Shown here piece after piece: positions 56,991 to 64,000 of a stretch of 64,000 nt of DNA. Both the position numbers and the translations under genes were made by a program. Source of the DNA: Cherax quadricarinatus (taxonomy: Eukaryota > Arthropoda > Malacostraca > Decapoda > Parastacidae); NCBI RefSeq assembly GCF_038502225.1, contig NC_091300.1:47566936-47630935 (forward strand), written 5' to 3'. A model generated the notes under the pieces. It saw nothing but the letters and a program-made list of their open reading frames with translations. It was not told the DNA's origin and did no database searches. Within the stretch, counting starts at the first letter, position 1, and every line of letters starts with the position of its first letter.

Positions 56991-57205
56991 CCCTTAAACT
57001 GTCCAAACAGATCTATGTTCACATGTGTAATGCTCCAAAAGTAGATCTACGTTTTTTTACATATTTTCAAATATAACAAAAAAAAACGTAGATCAAAGTT
57101 TTTTTTACACGTTTTCAAATGTATAAAAACAAAAAGAAGATCTACGTTTTTTACATACTTTGAAATGTGGAAAAAACGTAGATCTGCGTTTGGACAGTTT
57201 AAGGG
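56991..57205. mobile_element. piggyBac-type MITE with TTAA duplication
   Basis: 215 bp with perfect 18-bp terminal inverted repeats CCCTTAAACTGTCCAAAC and GTTTGGACAGTTTAAGGG, flanked by TTAA at 56987-56990 and 57206-57209. Ends starting CCC and a TTAA target are the piggyBac hallmark (family knowledge). Inside, 'tagatctacgtttttt'-type segments repeat in both orientations. No coding sequence. Confidence 0.85.
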
Positions 57206-57393
57206 TTAAATGTATCGGTGCAGCAGTTACTTGGTTGATGTGCACCTCAGGAGATGTGGTCTGTATGATGCTCACCCCAAGATCCTTTTCCTTGAGTGAG
57301 TTTTGCAGCCTCTGACCTCTTAGGCTGTATTCCGTCTGTGGAATTCTTTGTCCTTCCCAAAGCTTCATAACTTTGCACTTGCTTGAGTTAAAC
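57105..57393 (-). pseudogene. LINE RT C-terminal fragment (CR1-like), truncated
   Basis: Aligns by eye with the region after 'VMKIGEGHRRPQTEY' of the copy at 2964-3746, and keeps the upstream 'LVRFNSSKCKVMK' that the first copy has lost. The frame runs into the MITE at 57205. Confidence 0.75.
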
Positions 57394-57394
57394 C

Positions 57395-58013
<619 letters not shown>

Positions 58014-58077
<64 letters not shown>
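58014..58077. repeat. (AT)n microsatellite
   Basis: (AT)n between the MITE and the 3' end of the PLE. Confidence 0.95.
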
Positions 58078-58078
<1 letters not shown>

Positions 58079-58523
58079 GCAATAAGATCACAGTAAACAG
58101 GTGATTTCAGAATATGCAAAACAACCACTATGAAAGAATGGAGGAATTCCAAGCGTTTTCGTGATTTCTCACATTATTAAGGAACAATAAAAGTAATGCA
58201 TCAAAAGCAGGCATATAAAGGGTCTAGACCACACCTCACTATCACATCCCACAACAAAGCAACACCTGACGCGCTACTCATAAGAAAGGGAACACTGCAG
58301 CAGCCCCGCTGGCCCAACTAGACAGGTCCTTCACGCAACCCACCAACAAATTATTCTTCCCAAGAAATAAGAATTTTAAAATTTATTATTTGTCTAGTGT
58401 ATTATTAAATTCTTCCCAAATTCTATTAATTATAAACTGATCTAATATAGTAATAAAGTTGGTGGAATTACCGACAATATGTAAAGTAAAAGGACACAAG
58501 TGCAACTAATGTGACATTTATTG

Positions 58524-58560
58524 TAGCAACGTTTCGCTCTCCAGGAGCTTTATCAAGCCA
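58524..58560 (-). ncRNA. Hammerhead-like motif with U3-A8 core, left arm
   Basis: Minus strand: stem I TGGC/GCTA (one G.U), core TTGATAA, extra A, stem II GCTC/GAGC, GAAA, ACGT, U17. Antisense to the PLE frame. Confidence 0.65.
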
Positions 58561-58618
58561 TTACAAACAATACATGGACACAGAGGGTATATAAAGGCTC
58601 AGAGTGAGGTGAATACTA

Positions 58619-58888
58619 GTGAGGTACCATTTCGATGTTCACATATACGCATGTAGGAACGACAACTTAAACAACGCCTGTGTACAACACCGAAATTCCA
58701 CCAATCATCTTATGAAATTCAGAGACGCCCAATTAGTGATAAAAGAAACTAATTTCCGCACACGCAAGTGCCTTGAATCAGCACTGATCGCTGTTTCGAA
58801 TACAATTAAACAAAACAACGGCAGCTTCACCATCTCCGAAGTCTTAGCAAGAATCCTCCTGAAAACAGTAAACCCTGCCATCACATAG
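58619..58888 (+). pseudogene. PLE GIY-YIG endonuclease C-terminus
   Basis: The 89-codon frame begins inside the left arm; PLE similarity starts at about 58650: 'NDNLNNACVQHRNSTNHLMK', 'RDAQLVIKETNFRTRKCLES' and 'ALIAVSNTIKQNNGSFTISE'. These are the helical end of the GIY-YIG nuclease with the conserved Glu of 'KCLESA'. The N-terminal GIY and YIG strands and all of the RT are absent through 5' truncation, typical of PLE insertion. It shares the LESALIAV block with the fragment at 20.0-20.1 kb. Confidence 0.8.
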
Positions 58889-59042
58889 TCTCTCCTGTTA
58901 TACTACACAAAGCACAGAGAGTGAACACTGAAACAACCTGCCTCATTCCAGTTTATATTTGTCCAACCTATTTTTATGTTACCCAACTAATAGCTTTTAT
59001 ATCCTTTTACTCATGTACGAATTAATTGCTTTTGTCACTACC

Positions 59043-59067
59043 ACTACTACTACTACTACTACCACTA
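59043..59067. repeat. (ACT)n tract
   Basis: About seven ACT triplets between the coding remnant and the right arm. Confidence 0.9.
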
Positions 59068-59149
59068 GTGAACATCGAAATGGTACCTCACTAGTATTCA
59101 CCTCACTCTGAGCCTTTATATACCCTCTGTGTCCATGTATTGTTTGTAA

Positions 59150-59186
59150 TGGCTTGATAAAGCTCCTGGAGAGCGAAACGTTGCTA
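59150..59186 (+). ncRNA. Hammerhead-like motif with U3-A8 core, right arm
   Basis: Stem I TGGC (59150-59153) with GCTA (59183-59186), core TTGATAA (59154-59160), stem II GCTC/GAGC, GAAA, ACGT, U17, followed by 'caataaatg'. Same strand as the PLE reading frame, about 260 bp after its stop, which is where a 3' pLTR ribozyme is expected. Confidence 0.7.
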
Positions 59187-59242
59187 CAATAAATGTCACA
59201 TTAGTTGCACTTGTGTCCTTTTACTTTACATGATCTAATATA

Positions 59243-60070
59243 TATAAACCAAAGGAAATATTTATATTATTGTAAAAACTGCTTTTTATGAAGCAAGATT
59301 CAATTATATTCCTGTCGACCATGGACTTGCTTGATACTACTTTCTCAACTTTTTGAAAATCAATTGGATGGTTAAAATCTCTTACATGAATAAATAGAGC
59401 ATTGGAATCTTGTCCAGTTCTAATTCTATATTTATGTTTTTTTAATCTTAGTTCGAGAGACTTTTACCAGTTTGACCGTAATAAACTTTATCGCAAATTT
59501 TACAAGGATCTTATAGACACATCCGTCAGGATTTTGGGGGGAATTCTTTATCAAAAGTCTTTTTTACTGTATCAAGATTTTTAAATACAACTTTGATATC
59601 AAGTCTTAAGAAGAGAAGGCATATCAACCAAGTTTTCATGGTAAGGGAGAACCAACATATTTTTAGTTGAATAAGTCTGGTTGTCCCTTTTTGGATTTTA
59701 AAAAGTATTTCTACCAATATCAAAAGATTTATCAATTACTTTTCTTGGGTATTTCAAATCATTAGCTTCTTTATAAATTTTGGATATTTCCTCATCTATG
59801 AACTAAGGACTACAAATTCGTAAAGCTCTCAAAAACATTGATGAGAAAACAGACAGTGTAACTCTATCTTGATGTGAGGAATAATAGTGGACATAGGAAC
59901 AGTTACTTGTAGGTTTTCTGTAAATTTTAAATTTTAATTCATTATTACCCTTAATAATTAAAACATCTAGAAATGGCAATGAGTTATTTTCTTCAAATTC
60001 AACAGTAAAGTTTATAGAATGGGCTAAGCTATTTAATTTGCTAAGGAAATGATGTTTATCTACATTTTAT
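59243..60070 (-). pseudogene. PLE reverse transcriptase C-terminal half and endonuclease
   Basis: Minus strand, from 60070: 'LAHSINFTVEFEENNSLPFL', 'FKIYRKPTSNCSYVHYYSSH', 'RVTLSVFSSMFLRALRICSP', a stop, 'DLKYPRKVIDKSFDIGRNTF', a stop, then frameshifted '[18 protein letters not shown]', the region of the GIY strand, 'YGQTGK'-like and 'FIHVRDFNHPIDF'-like blocks down to 59243. The 'ENNSLPFLDV' and 'YRKPT..CSY.H..SSH' patterns are diagnostic of PLE RTs. RT motifs upstream of these (including the catalytic Asp pair) are absent: the element is 5'-truncated. Confidence 0.8.
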
Positions 60071-60138
60071 TGTTCCTTGACAATGTGAGTAGTCACGAAA
60101 GCGCTTGGAATTTCTCTATTCTTTCACAGTGGTTGTTT

Positions 60139-60320
<182 letters not shown>

Positions 60321-60779
60321 CTAGGTAGTAGGTTGGTAAACAGCAGCCGCCCAGGGAGGTACAACCGTCCTGCCAAGTGAGTGTACAACGAAAACCTGTA
60401 ATTGTTTTACATGATGGTAGGATTGCTGGTGTCTTTTGTCTGTCTCACAAACATGCAAGATTTCAGGTATGTCTTGATACTTCTACTTGCACTTAGGTCA
60501 CACTACACATACATGTACAAGCATAAATATACACACCCCTCTGGGTATTCGTCTATTTTCTTTCTGGTTCTTGTTCTTGTTTATTTCCTCTTATCTCCAT
60601 GGGGAAGTGGAACAGAATTCTTCCTCAGTAAGCCAGGCGTGTTGTAAGAGGCGACTAAAATGCCGGGAGCAAGGGGCTAGTAACCCCTTCTCCCGTATAA
60701 ATTACTAAATTTAAAAGAGAAACTTTCGTTTTTCTTTTTGGGCCACCCTGCCTTGGTGGGATACTGCCGGTTTGTTGAA

Positions 60780-60780
<1 letters not shown>
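60321..60780 (+). mobile_element. Non-autonomous repeat with RTE 3' tail
   Basis: About 460 bp. It starts with the 'gtaggttggtaaacagcagc' block, contains 'gccgggagcaaggggctagt' (also recognisable near 37510-37545 at the 5' end of RTE copy 1), and ends 'tgggccaccctgccttggtg' followed by 'ccggtttgttg' and (AT)n, the 3' terminus of the RTE LINEs. A shared 3' tail is how SINE-like elements borrow a LINE's RT (family knowledge). No A or B box found. Confidence 0.6.

Positions 60781-60871
<91 letters not shown>
60781..60871. repeat. (AT)n microsatellite between two RTE tails
   Basis: (AT)n flanked on the left by a plus-strand and on the right by a minus-strand RTE 3' tail. Confidence 0.95.
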
Positions 60872-60875
<4 letters not shown>

Positions 60876-61432
60876 CAAATCGGCCGTCTCCCACCTAGGC
60901 AGGGTGAAGCAAAACGAAAATACTTTCATCATCATTCAACACTTTCACCTCACTCATACATAATCACTGTTTTTTTTCAGAGGTGCTCAGATACAACATT
61001 TTTAGAAGCATATGTAAAGATGCAATACAAAAAAATGACCTGAAATAATATAATAAACTCCATATAGAATATAATACAAGGGCCCCAGTTATGTATATAC
61101 CGTCCTATTACACATTCCTCCAAACTGCCAATATCCCAAACCCCTCCTTTAAAGTGCAGGCATTGTACTTCCCATTTCCAGAACTCAATTCCGGCTATAT
61201 AAAAATAACCGGTTTTCCTGAATCCCTTCACTAAATATTGCCCTGCTCACACTCCAACAGATTGTCAGGTCCCAAATACCATTCGTCTACACACACTCCT
61301 AGCTAACACGCTCACGCAAGCTTGCTGGAAGTTCAGGCCCCTCGCCCACAAAACCTCCTTTACCCCCACCCTTCAACCTTTTCGAGGACGACCCCTACCC
61401 CGCCTTCATTCCCCTACAGATTTATACGCTCT

Positions 61433-61711
61433 TCATGTCATTCTACTTTGATCCATTCTCTCTAAATGAAGAAACCACCTCAACAACCCCTCTTCAGCCC
61501 TCTGACTAATAATTTTATTAACTCCACACCTTCTCCTAATTTCCACACTCCGAATTTTCTGCATAATATTTGCACCACACATTGCCCTTAGACAGGACAT
61601 CTCCACTGCCTCCAACCGTCTCCTCGCTGCTGCATTTACAACCCAAGCTTCACACCCATATAAGAGTGTTGGTACTACTATACTTTCATACATTCCCTTC
61701 TTTGCCTCCAT
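61433..61711 (-). pseudogene. RTE LINE C-terminal region, copy 3
   Basis: 'VVPTLLYGCEAWVVNAAARR', 'CLRAMCGANIMQKIRSVEIR' and 'EEGLLRWFLHLERMDQSRM'. The Gly of the usual WFGHLERM is lost. Separated from the palm frame by a frameshift near 61725. Confidence 0.75.
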
Positions 61712-61729
61712 AGATAACGTTTTTTGTCT

Positions 61730-62515
61730 TCAAATATACCTCAATGCACCACTTACCTTTTTTCCCTCATCAATTATATGATTAACCTCATCCTTCATAA
61801 ATCCATCCGCCGACACGTCAACTCCCAGGTATCTGAAAACATTCACTTCTTCCATACTTCTCCTTCCCAATTTGATATCCAATTTTTCTTTATCTAAATC
61901 ATTTGATACCCTCATCACCTTACTCTTTTCTATGTTCACTTTCAACTTTCTACCTTTACACTCACTCCCAAACTCGTCCACTAACCTTTGCAATTTTTCT
62001 TTAGAATCTCCCATAAGCACAGTATTATCAGCAAAAAGCAACTGTGTCAATTCCCATTCTGTATTTGATTCCCCATAATTTAATCCCAACCCTCTCCCGA
62101 ACACCCTAGCATTTACTTCTTTTACAACCCCATCTATAAATATATTAAACAACCATGGTGACATTACACATCCCTGTCTAAGACCTACTTTTACTGGGAA
62201 GTAGTCTCCCTCTCTTCTACACACCCTAACCTGAGCCTCACTATCCTCATAAAAACTCTTTACAGAATTTAGTAACTTACCACCTATTCCATTTACTTGC
62301 AACATCTGCCTCATTGCTCCCCTATCCACTCTATCATATGCCTTTTCTAAATCCATAAATGCAATAAAAACTTTATCTAAATACTGCTCACATATATGCC
62401 TCAATGTAAACACTTGATCAACACATCCCCTACCCACTCTGAAACCTCCTTGCTCATCTGCAATTTTACATTCTGTTTTACCTCTAATTCCTTCAATAAT
62501 AACCCTACCGTACAC
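61730..62515 (-). CDS. RTE reverse transcriptase, copy 3, FADD changed to FADN
   Basis: 261-codon frame with all RT palm blocks: 'EQGGFRVGRGCVDQVFTLRH', 'VFIAFMDLEKAYDRVDRGAM', 'VGLRQGCVMSPWLFNIFIDG' and 'LLFADNTVLMGDSKEKLQRL'. The second Asp of the catalytic pair is Asn (codon at about 62028-62030), a change expected to abolish polymerisation. A short deletion lies just before 'KVFIAFMD' compared with copy 1. Confidence 0.85.
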   Translation of the reverse strand: MYGRVIIEGIRGKTECKIADEQGGFRVGRGCVDQVFTLRHICEQYLDKVFIAFMDLEKAYDRVDRGAMRQMLQVNGIGGKLLNSVKSFYEDSEAQVRVCRREGDYFPVKVGLRQGCVMSPWLFNIFIDGVVKEVNARVFGRGLGLNYGESNTEWELTQLLFADNTVLMGDSKEKLQRLVDEFGSECKGRKLKVNIEKSKVMRVSNDLDKEKLDIKLGRRSMEEVNVFRYLGVDVSADGFMKDEVNHIIDEGKKVSGALRYI

Positions 62516-62606
62516 TTTTCCTGGTATACTCAGTAAACTTATTCCTCTATAATTTTTACAATCTCTTTTGTCCCCTTCCCTTTATATAAAGGGACTACCA
62601 GTAAAC

Positions 62607-62849
62607 CTATTCCTCTATATTTTTTACAATCTCTTTTGTCCCCTTCCCTTTATATAAAGGGACTATACATGCTCTCCGCCAATCCCTAGGTACCTTCCCC
62701 TCTTTCATACATTTATTAAACAAAAGTACCAACCACCCCAACACTATATCCCCCCTTGCTTTTAAGATTTCTGTCATGATCCCATCAGTTCCAGCTGCTT
62801 TACCCCCTTTCATTCTACGTAATGCCTCACGCACCTCCCCCACACTCAC
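62607..62849 (-). pseudogene. RTE RT fingers, copy 3
   Basis: 'VREALRRMKGGKAAGTDGIM' and 'LLFNKCMKEGKVPRDWRRAC' followed by 'IVPLYKGKGTKEIVKNIEE', the first RT blocks, ending at the local duplication at 62577-62666. Confidence 0.8.
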
Positions 62850-62885
62850 ATTCTGTTCTTCACTCCTAAAAGATGGTATACCTCC

Positions 62886-63191
62886 CTAGCCAGTGCATGA
62901 AATTACCGCTTCCCTTTCTTCGTCGACATTTAAAAGTTCCTCAAAATATTCTCGCCATCTACCCAAAACCTCCGTCTCCCCATCTACTAACTCCCCTACT
63001 CTGTTTTTAACTGACAAATCCATTCGTTCTCTAGGCTTTCTTGACTTGTTTAACTCACTCCAAATTTTTTTCTTATTTTCATTAAAATTTCCTGACAGTG
63101 CCTCTCCCACTCTATCATCTGCTCTCCTCTTGCATTCTCTCACCACTCTCTTCGCCTTTCTTTTACTCTCCATATACTCTACTCTTCCCAT
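62886..63191 (-). pseudogene. RTE linker between endonuclease and RT, copy 3
   Basis: Basic coiled region 'SKRKAKRVVRECKRRADDRV' and 'ENKKKIWSELNKSRKPRERM', then 'VLGRWREYFEELLNVDEE', the segment that normally leads into the RT. Confidence 0.75.
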
Positions 63192-63940
63192 AAAAACCTC
63201 TCATAAGCTAACTTTTTCTCTTTTATCACACCCTTTACTTCATCATTCCACCAATCACTCCTCATTCCTCCTGCACCCACTCTTCTATAACCACAAACTT
63301 CTGCCCCACATTCTAATACTGCATTTTTAAAACTATTCCAACCCTCTTCGACCCCCCCACTACTCATACCTGCACCAGCCCACCTTTCTCCCAATAGTTG
63401 CTTATATCTCATCGGAACTTCCTCCTCCCTTAGTTCATACACTTTCACCTCGCTCTTGCTTGTTGTTGCCACCTTCCTCTTTTCCCATCTACCTCTTACT
63501 CTAACTGTAGCTACAACTAAATAATGATCCGAAATATCAGTTGCCCCTCTATAAACGTGTACATCTTGGAGCCTACCCATCAACCTTTTATCCACCAATA
63601 CATAATCTAACAAACAACTTTCATTACGTGCTACATCATACCTTGTATATTTATTCATCCTTTTCTTCATAAAATATGTGTTACTTATTACCAAACCTCT
63701 TCCTACACATAGCTCAATTAAAGGCTCCCCATTTACATTTACCCCTGGCACCCCAGATTTACCTACTACTCCCTCCACAACATTTTTGCCCACTTTAGCA
63801 TTGAAATCCACAACCACCATTACTCTCACACTTGGTTCAAAACTCCCAACGCATTCACTCAACATTTCCCAAAATCTCTCTCTCTCTCTCTCTCTACACT
63901 TCTCTCTTCTCCAGGTGCATATACGCTTACTATAACCCAC
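63179..63940 (-). CDS. RTE endonuclease, copy 3 (partial)
   Basis: C-terminal two thirds of the endonuclease: 'VVVDFNAKVG' (the catalytic GDFN, with Gly read as Val), 'SNTYFMKKRMNKYTRYDVAR', 'LLDYVLVDKRLMGRLQDV' and 'ATDISDHYLVVATVRVRG' (catalytic His). A (GA)n insertion at 63875-63895 adds an in-frame Arg/Glu run before the DFN block. The N-terminus is in a different frame or lies beyond the window. Confidence 0.75.
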   Translation of the reverse strand: MGYSKRICTWRREKCRERERERFWEMLSECVGSFEPSVRVMVVVDFNAKVGKNVVEGVVGKSGVPGVNVNGEPLIELCVGRGLVISNTYFMKKRMNKYTRYDVARNESCLLDYVLVDKRLMGRLQDVHVYRGATDISDHYLVVATVRVRGRWEKRKVATTSKSEVKVYELREEEVPMRYKQLLGERWAGAGMSSGGVEEGWNSFKNAVLECGAEVCGYRRVGAGGMRSDWWNDEVKGVIKEKKLAYERFLWEE

Positions 63941-64000
63941 TTTTCACATCCAACCTTTATTTTACTCCACATAATCCTTGAATTAATACCTTTGTAGTCC

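Larger units (their letters stand above)
56416..57393 (-). mobile_element. CR1-like LINE, 5'-truncated copy
   Basis: Minus-strand 3' part of the same family as 2887-6355. The tail shows two 'aggtgagt' units (56418-56446), then a 3' UTR alignable with 2915-3050. The C-terminal RT region is broken; 'FNSSKCKVMKLWEGQRIPQT' and 'LKEKDLGVSIIQTTSPEVHI' remain at 57220-57390. A piggyBac-type MITE is inserted at 56991. Confidence 0.8.
58450..59230 (+). mobile_element. Hammerhead-bearing PLE, 5'-truncated, 12-bp target duplication
   Basis: 781-bp element with inverted arms 58481-58642 and 59068-59229 (162 nt each, a few mismatches). TGATCTAATATA flanks it at 58438-58449 and 59231-59242. The non-inverted centre encodes the C-terminus of a PLE protein on the plus strand, followed by an (ACT)n tract and the right arm with TATA-like 'ctttatatac' (59113), hammerhead and AATAAA. 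It is the one element that ties the hammerhead-bearing fold-backs of this window to Penelope coding sequence. Confidence 0.85.
60872..64000 (-). mobile_element. RTE-type LINE, copy 3 (runs off the window)
   Basis: Minus-strand LINE with the same 3' tail as copy 1, then thumb, RT palm, linker and endonuclease in order. The window ends inside the 5' part. Several frameshifts separate the frames, but the sequence is clean compared with copy 1 and serves as the reference for it. A short duplication of the 'ctttatataaagggactac' region occurs at 62577-62666. Confidence 0.85.

Overview
This window looks like intergenic DNA from a large, repeat-rich animal genome, most likely a decapod crustacean (crayfish, lobster or crab type). 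The reasons are the complete lack of any recognisable host gene, the dense non-LTR and Penelope-like retrotransposons (PLEs), the long AT, GT and GA microsatellites, and dispersed repeats I remember as common in decapod DNA. That species-level placement is from memory. Almost everything that can be recognised is mobile or tandemly repeated DNA.

Layout. At 0.5-6.4 kb a CR1-like LINE (minus strand) sits exactly between two (GT)n tracts. At 9.0-11.3 kb there is a TGG-rich minisatellite. At 8.1-8.4 and 12.2-13.9 kb there are PLE terminal repeats, two of them fold-back elements. From 15.7 to 19.2 kb lies a decayed LINE split by a putative 1.14-kb solo LTR. At 19.9-23.4 kb there are PLE and hAT (ZBED5-like) remnants. 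At 23.9-27.0 kb is an I/jockey-like LINE carrying a nested SINE (12-bp target duplication) and a nested PLE fold-back. At 27.8-32.7 kb is an L1/Tx1-like LINE with two ORFs, interrupted by frameshifts. At 32.7-34.3 kb tRNA-like SINEs form near-perfect palindromes around (AT)n arrays. At 34.3-40.0 kb two RTE LINEs face each other around a 100-N assembly gap, next to a low-quality tract. At 41.9-43.0 kb is a BEL/Pao integrase remnant. At 43.8-46.0 kb there is a short PLE, a PLE palindrome and an old RTE fragment. From 47.1 to 53.9 kb runs a 30-bp minisatellite with higher-order duplications. At 54.7-55.0 kb is another PLE fold-back. At 55.6-56.4 kb a 21-bp minisatellite abuts a second CR1-like 3' end that contains a piggyBac-type MITE. 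At 57.6-60.1 kb a TA-type MITE precedes a PLE that itself contains a younger PLE flanked by 12-bp target duplications. A fourth RTE LINE runs from 60.9 kb off the end of the window.

The most interesting signal is a set of eleven hammerhead-ribozyme-like motifs in the PLE terminal repeats. Stem I covaries between copies, and the core pair 3-8 appears as C-G, U.G and U-A in different copies. Each motif is followed at once by an AATAAA-type signal, and several repeats have a TATA-like box upstream. Together these suggest that one terminal unit carries promoter, self-cleaving RNA and 3'-end signal. The elements are small palindromes with 10-14 bp target duplications, and one of them still carries the C-terminal GIY-YIG endonuclease of a PLE in the same strand as its ribozyme.
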